This document shows positions 13,128 to 21,499 of a stretch of DNA of 49,782 bases, one piece after another. A program made the position numbers and the translations under genes. This DNA is from a virus. The notes beneath the pieces were generated by a model, which was not told where the DNA came from, made no database searches, and saw nothing but the letters and a program-made list of their open reading frames with translations. Positions within the stretch are counted from its first letter, which is position 1, and each line of letters begins with the position of its first letter. Where the stretch lies: positions 1-49,782 of IMG/VR virus record IMGVR_UViG_3300048839_000572; one strand, written 5' to 3'.

Positions 13128-13490
13128 ATGAAAACCCTATCTATTAGAGAAGTACAAAGAGAACTAGGCAGTATTAAGCTGTCTGATCTGCCTGTACTTA
13201 TAAAGAAGTATAAAGATTACTTTTGCGTGATGCTATCTTTCGAGGAGTATGAGAAGCTGCTTGAAGCCTCTGAATATCAGCCGCTTGTCTTATATGAAGA
13301 GAATCAACAGCTCAGGCGTTGGTTTGAAGAGAACAGGGGCAAGGAAGTAAGAATACCCAGGGTTGAGGATGTCTTTGCATGGTATGAGGGCGACGGCGCT
13401 GGTGGTCCCCCGAAAACTGAATCTAAAGCACTCACTGATTTCAAAAAGCAAATGGAAGAGAAGTTTGGTGTTAAGACTACCTTGACCTAG
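13128..13490 (+). CDS. Phd/YefM-like regulator without toxin partner
   Basis: 120 aa. The start MKTLSIREVQRELGS and the block IKKYKDYFCVMLSFEEYEKLLE match the N-terminal DNA-binding fold of Phd/YefM antitoxins (usual form: MKTVSISEAR...; VAVLVSLEEYERLLE). The rest (residues ~50-120) is an acidic, longer tail instead of a typical toxin-binding tail. No toxin-like gene lies downstream; the next genes converge. It probably represses its own promoter. Translation appears to depend on reinitiation after four mini-ORFs. Confidence 0.6.
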   Translation: MKTLSIREVQRELGSIKLSDLPVLIKKYKDYFCVMLSFEEYEKLLEASEYQPLVLYEENQQLRRWFEENRGKEVRIPRVEDVFAWYEGDGAGGPPKTESKALTDFKKQMEEKFGVKTTLT

Positions 13491-13656
13491 GAGCTGGACC
13501 AGGAGTGGGATAGTCGGTGGTTCTTAGAGACTTGACGGCTTCGTACTGACCGTCGGGTGCTTCGAACATAGCCTTGACGACTACTATTGCTCCCACCAGG
13601 ATCAGGAACAACCCCAGGAAAAACACCAGTCCTTTTATATTGGTTGGGTTGTTCAT
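13477..13656 (-). CDS. small membrane protein, 59 aa
   Basis: ATG 13656 with AAAGGGGAAAAGAT upstream; stop at 13477-13479, converging with the Phd-like gene (14-base overlap). One membrane segment, residues ~9-28 (LVFFLGLFLILVGAIVVV), then a short Pro-rich tail with TPGPAP. Follows the HTH gene, so it may be expressed with it. Confidence 0.55.
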   Translation of the reverse strand: MNNPTNIKGLVFFLGLFLILVGAIVVVKAMFEAPDGQYEAVKSLRTTDYPTPGPAPRSR

Positions 13657-13668
13657 ATCTTTTCCCCT

Positions 13669-13827
13669 TTACAGGTTTCCCAGCTCTCGCTCGTCCACCC
13701 TTACTAGCCGCCCGATCTTTACTGCCTTGATCTTACCCTGCTTGATATAGCGATGTACGGTAATCTCAGAGCATTGCAGCCTGGCAGCCACCTGCTTCTT
13801 GGTTAGTAATACTATTTTGTTTTTCAT
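13669..13827 (-). CDS. excisionase/MerR-like HTH protein, 52 aa
   Basis: Start taken at ATG 13827; a frame open to 13887 would run through the promoter. Motif: LTKKQVAARLQCSEITVHRY, then IKQGKIKAVKIGRLVRV, the helix-turn-helix and wing of the HTH_17/excisionase group. -10 TATGAT ends 6 nt before the ATG and there is no ribosome site, so it is likely leaderless. No integrase is present, so a regulatory rather than excision role is more likely. Confidence 0.75.
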   Translation of the reverse strand: MKNKIVLLTKKQVAARLQCSEITVHRYIKQGKIKAVKIGRLVRVDERELGNL

Positions 13828-13833
13828 ACTTGT

Positions 13834-13863
13834 ATCATAACCTATCACCCCTGCCCCTGTCAA
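13834..13863 (-). promoter_or_regulatory. leaderless-type promoter TTGACA-18-TATGAT
   Basis: Minus strand: TTGACA (13863-13858), 18-nt spacer, TATGAT (13839-13834), then ACAAGT and the ATG at 13827. A second TTGACA lies at 13877-13872. Divergent and overlapping with the plus promoter at 13871-13899. Confidence 0.7.
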
Positions 13864-13870
13864 GCACAAC

Positions 13871-13899
13871 TTGTCAAGAGCTATCATGTATTATATAAT
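13871..13899 (+). promoter_or_regulatory. leaderless-type promoter TTGTCA-17-TATAAT
   Basis: TTGTCA (13871-13876), 17-nt spacer, perfect TATAAT (13894-13899), then 6 nt and ATG 13906. No ribosome site can fit, so the glycosyltransferase mRNA should start at its AUG. Confidence 0.75.
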
Positions 13900-13905
13900 T
13901 TTGAT

Positions 13906-14610
13906 ATGCTAAGCGTTGTCATCCCAGTGCACAATTCCCTGCCTACTCTGAAGACCACTATTCAGTCGGTTCTGGATAATACCAAGAGACTAAAGGAGTT
14001 GATTATAGTTGACGACTTTTCCAACGGGGTGACGAAGGATTGGATTGGAAACCTGAATCTGGATCACACCCTAGGCATCACCCTGATTAAAGCAAGTCTC
14101 CCCAAGCACTCCTGGACCAATAAAGCCTGGAATACTGGAGTAGCCCTAGCTAGTCAGCCATATATTGCCGTGCTTAATTCAGACATTACTCTTTCGAAAG
14201 ATTGGGATATACCATTGATTGACGCGCTTTATGGGTACACAATTGCTTGCCCCTCTCTGCCAGACTGTTCTATCGCGCCCTTTATGAAAGAGATTGACCC
14301 GAGGATGATCCAGGGCTGCGCCTTTATGTTTGAAAAAGAAGATCGAGATATTCTGTTTCCAATACCAGAGGAACTTGTTCACTGGCATGGAGATCGGCTA
14401 CTTGCTGATCGCGCCAACGCCATGAACGGAGTGTGTATCTCTTCTCTAGCAATCGTTACACACGAACCATCGAGTTCAGCCAAACTACTCAAGCCCTTTG
14501 AATACTACAAGACTGTACTTGAGGACTGTTATGCCTACGAGAAAATGACTGGTAAAGACGAATCTATCGTTAAAGACATTATTTGGGAAAATATTAAGAA
14601 TCTTACTTGA
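13906..14610 (+). CDS. family 2-like glycosyltransferase (GT-A)
   Basis: 234 aa. GT-A start MLSVVIPVHNS, nucleotide-binding DDFS at 36-39, and the metal-binding NSDI at 91-94 in place of DxD. A later GCAFMFEKED acceptor-side strand fits the fold. Cytoplasmic, no membrane segment. Probably moves a sugar from an NDP-sugar to phage or host surface material; the acceptor cannot be read from the sequence. First of a cluster of four sugar-transfer genes. Confidence 0.8.
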   Translation: MLSVVIPVHNSLPTLKTTIQSVLDNTKRLKELIIVDDFSNGVTKDWIGNLNLDHTLGITLIKASLPKHSWTNKAWNTGVALASQPYIAVLNSDITLSKDWDIPLIDALYGYTIACPSLPDCSIAPFMKEIDPRMIQGCAFMFEKEDRDILFPIPEELVHWHGDRLLADRANAMNGVCISSLAIVTHEPSSSAKLLKPFEYYKTVLEDCYAYEKMTGKDESIVKDIIWENIKNLT

Positions 14611-14634
14611 GGGCGACCCTCTCAGATCGTTATT

Positions 14635-15315
14635 TTAGGCTTTTTTCACACCAGCGTGATATGAAGTACCTGCTCGGTTGGTTGGTTTGTCATTGCCGAT
14701 ATGCCTGCAAGCACCTTCTTTGAGCCAGAGTGTTTTTAGACGGGATTTTTCCACTAGCTCCCCTAGCTCTGTTTCGTTTCTACCTTCAAATTTGACCAGA
14801 CTCCCTAGCCCTGTTTTTCTAAGATGCGGATTGAATGAGAACAAGTGGTTGGTACACAGGTCAGCTTTATCATTATAAGGAACGGTTTGGGTGGCACTTC
14901 CATCATCTCTGTGGCGAACTCTTACCTGGGCAACTTTATCATCAATTACCTCAAAGCAATCTTCTATAAAGCCAGGTCGGTCAAACTCCCAATCATCTTC
15001 TAGGTGAAACACATAGGGAGTCTTGACATACTTCATCATAAAGTCGATTGATCTAGCCTGTCCCATCTGCTCTAGCTTCATTAGTCTCCAGGGGTACGGA
15101 AGCTTCATCAGGTGAATCATATCAAAGGTTTGCATCCAGACATCTTCAAGTCCAGAGTCGTCTCTGATATAAAACATCTTGATTGGGTAATCATTAAACT
15201 TGGCGAAGCTCTCAAGCGTTCTTTTAAGCAGGTCGATCCTGTCGCAAGCCGTCAGAACTACTGTCAATGCTTTCTCTGGACTGTAATCGCCTTTATATAA
15301 ACTGTGTTTTCTCAT
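14635..15315 (-). CDS. glycosyltransferase-like protein (GT-A)
   Basis: 226 aa. N-terminal strand ALTVVLTACDRIDLLKRTL, RDDSG at 51-55 and a clear metal motif EDDWEF at 106-111, then a C-terminal region with conserved-looking HLFSFNPHLRKTG and a His/Gly-rich end. Soluble. Overlaps the preceding gene by four bases; converges with the plus-strand glycosyltransferase. Acceptor unknown. Confidence 0.75.
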   Translation of the reverse strand: MRKHSLYKGDYSPEKALTVVLTACDRIDLLKRTLESFAKFNDYPIKMFYIRDDSGLEDVWMQTFDMIHLMKLPYPWRLMKLEQMGQARSIDFMMKYVKTPYVFHLEDDWEFDRPGFIEDCFEVIDDKVAQVRVRHRDDGSATQTVPYNDKADLCTNHLFSFNPHLRKTGLGSLVKFEGRNETELGELVEKSRLKTLWLKEGACRHIGNDKPTNRAGTSYHAGVKKA

Positions 15316-15965
15316 AATCTTTCATTCATTGATCCGTTACTGTGGGCGCAGACAACGGTTTCACCTTTATACTTCCAAACTCCATCTTCTTTTGTAACTT
15401 CTGGGTTGTGGATGTTAGCGTGCAAGCTGAGGAACAAATCCAGTCCTTCGTACCTGGTTAAATCAGGTCGGCTGTAAATGAATGAGTTGAAGTAGCACTG
15501 ACAGAGGTTGTCGAATATACCTATCTTCTGTTGATAATCTAACAGCTCATACAGGGTTTTGACCTTCATAGCCCAAGTACCAGAGCAGTAAATCGGCTTA
15601 TCAAGCAAGTCTTCAAATTCAGGGTGTTTATTGATGTAGGGCTCCCACCAACTGCCTCGGTGGATCACATTCTCGGCAGCCAAGTAGAGATCAAACTCAC
15701 CTAGTTCGGGCAGCTCTTTTTGAAAGATCACATCATCGGTGTCGGTGAAAACTACATATCTCTCTGGGTCAAGATTTCGTGGGACATACGCATACTTCTG
15801 GATATGTCCAGGGTAGGCTATGCCATGCTTGATGAACGACGGAAATCCAGGGGTGATTGGTTGAAACTGAACTGCTATATGTTCTACATCTATGTTGTCT
15901 AGGGATTCTAAAAACCTCGGTGCTCCAGGAGTAAACGAACTAATGGACAGCAAGTATGGTTTCAT
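15312..15965 (-). CDS. glycosyltransferase-like protein with DxDD motif
   Basis: 217 aa. Starts MKPYLLSISSFTPGAP; metal motif TDTDDV (74-79), then YLAAENVIHRG and YCSGTWAMK, a layout resembling GT8 or plasmodium-type nucleotide-sugar transferases that act on short acceptors. ATG 15965 follows a TATGAT box by 6 nt and lacks a ribosome site, so the mRNA is probably leaderless. Cotranscribed with the EDDW glycosyltransferase. Confidence 0.65.
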   Translation of the reverse strand: MKPYLLSISSFTPGAPRFLESLDNIDVEHIAVQFQPITPGFPSFIKHGIAYPGHIQKYAYVPRNLDPERYVVFTDTDDVIFQKELPELGEFDLYLAAENVIHRGSWWEPYINKHPEFEDLLDKPIYCSGTWAMKVKTLYELLDYQQKIGIFDNLCQCYFNSFIYSRPDLTRYEGLDLFLSLHANIHNPEVTKEDGVWKYKGETVVCAHSNGSMNERL

Positions 15966-15971
15966 TGTATA

Positions 15972-16001
15972 ATCATATCATAACTTATCAGCGAAACGCA
16001 A
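15972..16001 (-). promoter_or_regulatory. leaderless-type promoter TTGCGT-18-TATGAT
   Basis: Minus strand: TTGCGT (16001-15996), 18 nt, TATGAT (15977-15972), then TATACA and ATG 15965. Weak -35, good -10 and spacing. Confidence 0.55.
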
Positions 16002-16002
16002 T

Positions 16003-16758
16003 ATGGGCAAATGGCAGAGAACAGGATTAACAGAGGGGACCCTCATATACAACAACTGGTTGAAGAACTATCACCCAGAGTTTTATAGACAGGATTGTGA
16101 AGATGAATTTATAAACTGGCTGTACTCTTTCTCTGGCTGGTATGACAAAGACATCTCTGGCAATTTCTTTGATATAGGCGTTGAGGCGGTCAAGAAATCT
16201 CATGTTTACCAGAAGTTTCTGTATCACTTCGAGAGGTCTCTTTTTGACTCCCAGCTTATTCACATCATGCTTCATTCGAAATTTCATCTCTCTGGGCTTC
16301 ATTTGTTTAACGACTACATAAAGCACCTGGGCAAATCTCCAGACGAAAACTTCGGCTACTGGAGCAATGTAGACTACATGAAGAAGTTCATCAGGAACAA
16401 AAGAATATTTATCATCAATGCTTTTTCTCCTCTCATTAAACAGAAATATGGGGTCGATGGCTACAGGACTCCGCTAACATTCTTTAACGACGGACCGCAC
16501 CAAAACTCATTCGAAACCCTAGACTTTATTGTTGAAAAGATTCCCAAGCACTACGACTTGTATCTGGTTTCAGCAGGACCCTATGGATGCTTTATTGTGG
16601 AAGAGCTGTGGAAGAAAGGCTTTGAAGCAATGACCGTTGGTTCTGGTTTGCACAACATCTTTCCCCTCGAACACATACCAGAGGAGTACAAGCCAAAGGA
16701 CTATAAAAAGATTGAGGACGGTAGATACTGGAATCTCCCTAGTACAAACAATAAATGA
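16003..16758 (+). CDS. GT-D-like glycosyltransferase candidate
   Basis: 251 aa. N-terminal half helical and aromatic; C-terminal half has FIINAFSPLIKQKYG and LYLVSAGPYGCFIVEELWKKG followed by AMTVGSGLHNIF. That Rossmann-like pattern (xxxGxxxGxxxxxxxxxxGxxAxxxGG) resembles the GT-D fold glycosyltransferases of bacterial surface-glycan loci. No ribosome site; a TATAAT (15968-15973) lies about 30 nt upstream. Assignment moderate. Confidence 0.5.
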   Translation: MGKWQRTGLTEGTLIYNNWLKNYHPEFYRQDCEDEFINWLYSFSGWYDKDISGNFFDIGVEAVKKSHVYQKFLYHFERSLFDSQLIHIMLHSKFHLSGLHLFNDYIKHLGKSPDENFGYWSNVDYMKKFIRNKRIFIINAFSPLIKQKYGVDGYRTPLTFFNDGPHQNSFETLDFIVEKIPKHYDLYLVSAGPYGCFIVEELWKKGFEAMTVGSGLHNIFPLEHIPEEYKPKDYKKIEDGRYWNLPSTNNK

Positions 16759-16770
16759 TACCCTTATACT
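16742..16770 (+). promoter_or_regulatory. leaderless-type promoter GTACAA-17-TATACT
   Basis: GTACAA (16742-16747), 17 nt, TATACT (16765-16770), then GTAGGT and ATG 16777. Same spacing as the promoters at 11592 and 26396. Confidence 0.6.
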
Positions 16771-16776
16771 GTAGGT

Positions 16777-17487
16777 ATGTTAGAAAAACTCTTGAAGAAA
16801 CCTTTTCAAAACCTGGGTCAAAATATGCAGCGTGGTCGCGGGATTAGCTTCTCAGAGCCAGAAGTAGAGGAACTGCCTCCTAGACTCAGTGAAGCGCAGT
16901 TGTCTTTTCTAAGGAAAAATCCTGGCGCTACAATGATTGACTTGGGTGGCTCAAGAAAGCCGTCTGCTTCAAAACAAGCACCAGTTCCAACGCCATCTCC
17001 AACACCAGCGCCAACTCAAGAGTCATATCGTCACCCAATCTACGACCAACCAATCACTCCGCAGCCAGGAGGTGTTAGGCTAGACGAGTTGCTTTCAGCA
17101 ACCGCTCAAGCTTCTCAAAACCACGGAGTTCCTCAGGATCTTTTAATGGATATTCCAGCAATAGAATCTAGCGGCGGTCAATTCCCCTACCAGTTAAGCG
17201 GGGGTCCTGGCAGGGGTCCGTATCAGTTCGAGGTAGATGGTCAAGGGAGACTGGCTCCAGACCTGCAAGCAAGAGTTGGGAATGATTTTGATGTTTTTTC
17301 AGCAACAGACTCGGCAGACCTGGCGGGACAACTAATTGCAGAACAGCAACTATCTAGGTGGGGAAAGCCTGGTGGCACATGGGGGTCGCTTGATGCTTTG
17401 ATTAGAAGACCAGATGAAAGACTCACTACTTACTACGATCCAAAGACCGAACTAAACCCGTACCTGCCAGAACAATTTAGGTTCTAG
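16777..17487 (+). CDS. virion-associated lytic transglycosylase-like protein
   Basis: 236 aa. The first ~110 residues are flexible, with a Pro/Thr linker (PVPTPSPTPAPT). Residues ~115-200 look like an SLT/lysozyme-type domain: QNHGVPQDLLMDIPAIESSGG with the likely catalytic Glu, then GPGRGPYQF and a helix with AGQLIAEQQL. This fits peptidoglycan cleavage during DNA entry. Lies alone between minus-strand blocks, from a leaderless-type start. Confidence 0.65.
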   Translation: MLEKLLKKPFQNLGQNMQRGRGISFSEPEVEELPPRLSEAQLSFLRKNPGATMIDLGGSRKPSASKQAPVPTPSPTPAPTQESYRHPIYDQPITPQPGGVRLDELLSATAQASQNHGVPQDLLMDIPAIESSGGQFPYQLSGGPGRGPYQFEVDGQGRLAPDLQARVGNDFDVFSATDSADLAGQLIAEQQLSRWGKPGGTWGSLDALIRRPDERLTTYYDPKTELNPYLPEQFRF

Positions 17488-17770
17488 GAACAGCTCGACC
17501 ATCAACAATTTTCCATTGCAACGGACTAAGTTGAGTAATAAATCCACACTCTCTGCATTGTAGGTTTCCCATTTTGTGTTCCACTGGACCGAAGATGTGT
17601 TTCTCAAAAGCACAAATAAATGGCTTTGGTGGTACATCCACATACATCACTTTTTCAGTGACATTCATTTTCTCTATACCCTCTGGGGTCCTGACATCAA
17701 TGGTTTTTTGTTCTTCGGTGAACTCGTTCAGTTTGAATGGGACATCGAAGCCGTCGCTAGTTTTTGTCAT
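17477..17770 (-). CDS. hypothetical zinc-finger-like protein, 97 aa
   Basis: Contains CAFEKHIFGPVEHKMGNLQ followed by CRECGF, a C-H-H-C-C set able to hold one zinc. Preceded by TPEGIEKMNVTEKVMYVDVPPKP. Last gene of the TerL-portal operon, with a 14-base overlap. May be a minor virion or packaging accessory. Confidence 0.55.
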   Translation of the reverse strand: MTKTSDGFDVPFKLNEFTEEQKTIDVRTPEGIEKMNVTEKVMYVDVPPKPFICAFEKHIFGPVEHKMGNLQCRECGFITQLSPLQWKIVDGRAVPRT

Positions 17771-18185
17771 CTAGCTCCTCTACTATTTCGACATCTTCAT
17801 TCTCAATGGCTTTCTCCAGAGCATCTCTGACTCTCAGGTCTTCCTCCAGTTTAACGATTACACTCTTGAAAGCTTGATATTTGCTTTGTAGATCTTGAAG
17901 TTGTTCCTGCTTGGTGTGGATGAAAACAGACTTAATTCCGTCAATCATACCCTCATCCCTGCGCTCTCTGAGGGAAATATTTAATATCTGTTCCTCAGCG
18001 TCCCTGAGTATGCCCTGCAGATATTCTAGGTGCGGCTTGCCTTCTGGCTTCTCAAGAATGATCTCGGCAATAGCGCCGTCTCTTTGAATTTTGTCGGCTT
18101 CAGCCCTACTAACTTGCTTAGTCCTCTTTTTTATTAGACTGAGTAGCTTGTCTTTCCTAGTAATTAGCATCTTTTGGAGTACCAT
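17757..18185 (-). CDS. hypothetical coiled-coil protein, 142 aa
   Basis: Almost entirely helical and charged, with long heptad-like stretches (LEYLQGILRDAEEQILN; KQEQLQDLQSKYQAFK) and an acidic end. Start uncertain: Met at 18185, or MLITRKD at 18170 with AAAAG before it. Sits just downstream of a portal-associated protein; likely structural or assembly-related. Confidence 0.55.
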   Translation of the reverse strand: MVLQKMLITRKDKLLSLIKKRTKQVSRAEADKIQRDGAIAEIILEKPEGKPHLEYLQGILRDAEEQILNISLRERRDEGMIDGIKSVFIHTKQEQLQDLQSKYQAFKSVIVKLEEDLRVRDALEKAIENEDVEIVEELDDKN

Positions 18186-19101
18186 AAGTTAGCGCTGCCC
18201 TATTAGTAAATGCTTCAGTATATGATAGCACACCAGGGTTGTTGTACTCGGTTGCATGCCTGAACTCAGAGTTACCGACAATGCGCATGATAGACCACCC
18301 TCCCATTCTGTTTTCAAAACCAAGATATGTTGTTGAACCACTCTCTTCTATGTCGACCATCTGGAAGTCAAGCTCGGAGAGCATGATATAACCACTATCA
18401 TCAACGAGCGCCCTGGTTGGGGTTCCATCTTGACGAACATATGAGAGGGTACCACCACCACTCATACTCATCGACATTTCTTCCATTGCCTTGTAAAAGG
18501 CTTTGCCATCGGTTAGACGAACAGGGATATACTCTTTTGGATCCTTGTGGAATATCTCATCAGACAATTCTTTAGCAGTCATCTGCTCCGGAAACTCTGG
18601 GAACTCTATTTTGGGAAAGACAACCTTCTCTTGATTGACCGTTATAGGGGTCGGTTCAACCTTTATCTGTGGTTTGAAATCAACCTTCTTAAACTCGCCC
18701 GCTAGTTTATCCAACTTAACTCCCAGCATCTTCAGCTCTTTGGTCGGATGGTTGCTAACACTTACGCTCTCAGTGGGGTTTTTAACCGTTACGTCAATCT
18801 TCTTGGGGAACTCGGGGTATTTGGGAAACTTGGGAAAGTTGGTTACTGAAACTGCCTTAGTTGGCTTGATAGATCGAACAGCATTATCAACCTTTTTAAG
18901 CCACTCCTCAACACTACTAAGGGCACTCTCAACCTTGCTTTGATCGACCTCAACCCTACCACTAATACGCTGTACCTCGGGGAAGTTCTTAACCTCACTT
19001 TGAAAGACGGTCTTCCGTAGCACTTTGGTCTGGGAAATAGTAGTATCTTGAATTGTTTTGATAATGTTAGAAACAATCTCCGATATAATTTTGAAGGTCA
19101 T
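18157..19101 (-). CDS. putative virion protein downstream of portal, 314 aa
   Basis: N-terminal helix (~1-35), then a region of repeated F-P-x-F-P elements (VTNFPKFPKYPEFPKKID) alternating with VSVSN and VKVEP strands, a helix, and a beta-rich C-terminus (YVRQDGTPTRALVDDSGYIML, FENRMGGWSIMRI). The F-P and V-x-V ladder resembles phage neck or fibre proteins that form extended beta-stacks. Follows the portal by seven bases. Confidence 0.5.
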   Translation of the reverse strand: MTFKIISEIVSNIIKTIQDTTISQTKVLRKTVFQSEVKNFPEVQRISGRVEVDQSKVESALSSVEEWLKKVDNAVRSIKPTKAVSVTNFPKFPKYPEFPKKIDVTVKNPTESVSVSNHPTKELKMLGVKLDKLAGEFKKVDFKPQIKVEPTPITVNQEKVVFPKIEFPEFPEQMTAKELSDEIFHKDPKEYIPVRLTDGKAFYKAMEEMSMSMSGGGTLSYVRQDGTPTRALVDDSGYIMLSELDFQMVDIEESGSTTYLGFENRMGGWSIMRIVGNSEFRHATEYNNPGVLSYTEAFTNRAALTYGTPKDANY

Positions 19102-19108
19102 GTGTTTC

Positions 19109-21121
19109 CTAAACTATAGTATCGAGATTATAACCCTGTCCCTCGACTCCTGCTTGGTCTGGTCCCATTTGTTCGCCACCTCCGCCCATCATGGCTTGCT
19201 CTAGTCCACCGGCTCCCATACCACCGGGGATCTGTGGTTGGCTCATTGCTTGGATTTCTTGTTCAGACTGAATGTACTTGAGGTGTTTCTCGACATACTT
19301 CTCAAAGAGTTGGGCTATTGACTCATCCACCAGTATTTCGTCAAAGTGTACCGATACCATTTGGATGAGTTCCATGTGTGGGTCGCGGACTTTGATCTCT
19401 GGCATTTGACCGCGCTCGAGCATCATAATGTCTCGCTTGCCTTTTTCGTCAACCGATACCACGATACCCGAGACGTTTTCCATTTCAGGGGTATTGTGTA
19501 CCAGTGCCTCTGCAATTGGTGCCATATCAATTTGAAGCGCTCCCTGAGATTGGTTGCTCATATTCTGAAGGATCATTGATGTGTTCTGGATACTCGCTTG
19601 TTTACTAGCAGGGGTCTGCTTTTTGAGCATTTCCTGGTTCACACTGACGTTGAAGTTTGCGGACACTTGCTCTGGAGCAATCTTCACCAGCTCACTTAGT
19701 CCCATTTTACCAGTAACATTAAAGGTCTGCTCCTCAGTGACATACTGAGCGTTTAGCTCCATGAAGTCCTCGGCAATAACCTTAACTACCTGTTCGCTCA
19801 AGTTGTCTCGAACCATCTGCACGTTGGTGTCGATATTCTGGTCAAGGATTTGGGCTCCTCTGGCAGTTTGGTTTACCTGCTGGTTGCCGGCTCCAGATGC
19901 GTAAAGACTGGAGATACCAGAGCCTTTTTCAATTCTTTGTCCAACCTCTTGAGCCATATTCATTGTTGAGCGACTGTTATCAACCACTCTGATTGGCTGA
20001 ATTTGAGTTGGATCGCCCACCACACGGATGATTCCATCTGGTCTAGTTCTAAACATCCAGTCTGGGGTCTGAGCGCTTGGTGTACCAGCAATCCACATCT
20101 GGAAGGTTCCTTGTCTAATGTTGGTGAGTCCTAGGTTTAATAGTTCGCTGGCAGCAATTTGTAGGTCAGCAAACACGTCTACGAGCGCTTGTGGGTAGAA
20201 GGTATCATCCTCTGGGAACGGAGAGAAATCTGCATCCGGGTAATGTCCGTGCCAGTATTTGTTGGTCGTGTCTTTATTGATGATTTTTCTCGAAACGCCA
20301 TTGCCACCGCCCTCAAAAGGGAGGTAGTAGACATCACCGTCCTGGGTGTGCATACAGAGCATGGCTACGTTGGCTGATTTAAGCGCCATTTCCTCTTTGC
20401 TAATTTCGCTTTCGTCTGGGAAGTCCATCTGGTAGTCGAGGATCTTTTTATCGACACCCTTTTTCTTTAAGTCTTTAAGCCACTTCTCATCCCAGTACGC
20501 CTCAAGCCCTTGCTCGAGCAGGGCTTCATTTTCTTCCATCATTTCACCAACGGTTTTGTTGACGTGCTTGAGGTAGTATGGTTGATCTCTGAGCCGGGGA
20601 ATATTTTGGTTTGGAACAAAGACATCCTCAAACCTGGTGAACGAAGCCGTAGCTCTGTTGACCATATTTCTCATTATCTTGTTACGGACAACCTCTCCAT
20701 CCTCGCCCTTTTCGTTGATCTCTACCGCTGGCTCGTAGAGCCAGCTGGTGTTGAAGAATGCTTTGCCATTAATAAAGCCGGAGTACAGGAGCCTGACATA
20801 GAACATGGTCATCTGGAGTTCTCTGAGCTCCCAGTTGGTAAACTTCTGGTTGACTTCTTTTGACTCGTACATAAACTCATTGGTTGGGTCTAAGAAGACC
20901 TCTGTGTGAGCGGGGTTACATCTACTAATGTAATTGCGAACCACCATAAAGGTATAGGGATCAGACAGCGCGTAGTCGGTTTCATCGAGTTCTGGATAGT
21001 ATTCCTGGTTGTACAGGGCTCTATTAAGCTGTTTTTGCTCAATAATAGGATCGGTAAACTCCCTGATCTTTTGGTACCTTCGGTCAATGATTTCGGCTAT
21101 CTTGGAATTAGTCATACTCAT
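19109..21121 (-). CDS. portal protein
   Basis: 670 aa, the length of podovirus-type portals. Helical N-terminus, then wing and clip region with IRQGTFQMWIAGTP and PDGIIRVVGDPTQIQ, a stem-like segment with ARGAQILDQNIDTNVQ, and a long helical C-terminus ending in a low-complexity Met/Gly/Gln-rich tail (ending GYNLDTIV). Forms the dodecameric DNA gate at one capsid vertex and docks TerL. Same operon as TerL, separated by a glycosyltransferase and an HTH gene. Confidence 0.85.
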   Translation of the reverse strand: MSMTNSKIAEIIDRRYQKIREFTDPIIEQKQLNRALYNQEYYPELDETDYALSDPYTFMVVRNYISRCNPAHTEVFLDPTNEFMYESKEVNQKFTNWELRELQMTMFYVRLLYSGFINGKAFFNTSWLYEPAVEINEKGEDGEVVRNKIMRNMVNRATASFTRFEDVFVPNQNIPRLRDQPYYLKHVNKTVGEMMEENEALLEQGLEAYWDEKWLKDLKKKGVDKKILDYQMDFPDESEISKEEMALKSANVAMLCMHTQDGDVYYLPFEGGGNGVSRKIINKDTTNKYWHGHYPDADFSPFPEDDTFYPQALVDVFADLQIAASELLNLGLTNIRQGTFQMWIAGTPSAQTPDWMFRTRPDGIIRVVGDPTQIQPIRVVDNSRSTMNMAQEVGQRIEKGSGISSLYASGAGNQQVNQTARGAQILDQNIDTNVQMVRDNLSEQVVKVIAEDFMELNAQYVTEEQTFNVTGKMGLSELVKIAPEQVSANFNVSVNQEMLKKQTPASKQASIQNTSMILQNMSNQSQGALQIDMAPIAEALVHNTPEMENVSGIVVSVDEKGKRDIMMLERGQMPEIKVRDPHMELIQMVSVHFDEILVDESIAQLFEKYVEKHLKYIQSEQEIQAMSQPQIPGGMGAGGLEQAMMGGGGEQMGPDQAGVEGQGYNLDTIV

Positions 21122-21136
21122 ATTCTGATCTAAAAA

Positions 21137-21499
21137 CTATCTAATAGTAGTGTTTGGCATCTGTTCTACCTTATGCCTGATACTTCTGAGCACAGACATA
21201 TAGTGTACCCTGTGTATTCCCAGTGCTTTTGCAAAAGATCCGTGGTCTATTTCATACCCAAACTCTCTGCACAGTTGAATCAAAAACACCATTTTTTCTC
21301 TATCAGTCAGGTTGTAGAGAATGTCTAGCAAGGTATAGGCACCAGTGGTCTTATCTATCAGTCCTTCGACCTCGCTGCCGTTGTCCCCCACATCAAAAGT
21401 AAATTCGCCATCCTCCTGCTCTGTTTCCAGCGATGTAAAGCTATATGCTGTTGGCACATAGACTAATGGGTTTTTTTTGGCATATTTTCTTTTCGACAT
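21137..21499 (-). CDS. sigma-region-4-like HTH protein
   Basis: 120 aa. Basic N-terminus and acidic middle; residues ~55-115 read LLDILYNLTDREKMVFLI, then SFAKALGIHRVHYMSVLRSIRHKV. This is the spacing of sigma-70 region 4 (LxxREKxVxxL ... AxxLGIxxxxxxxxxxRxxxK). It could direct late transcription, or be a DNA-binding packaging factor given its place between TerL and portal. No sigma region 2 is present. Confidence 0.6.
   Translation of the reverse strand: MSKRKYAKKNPLVYVPTAYSFTSLETEQEDGEFTFDVGDNGSEVEGLIDKTTGAYTLLDILYNLTDREKMVFLIQLCREFGYEIDHGSFAKALGIHRVHYMSVLRSIRHKVEQMPNTTIR

Noticed and set aside
13669-13827. Lysogeny module based on an excisionase-like HTH
   Set aside because: No integrase, attachment site or CI-type repressor was found; the HTH protein alone does not support a temperate lifestyle.
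14609-14640. Terminator between convergent glycosyltransferases
   Set aside because: GAGGG-CGA-CCCTC overlaps the stop codon, but the stem is only 5 bp and no T-run follows directly; too weak to call.
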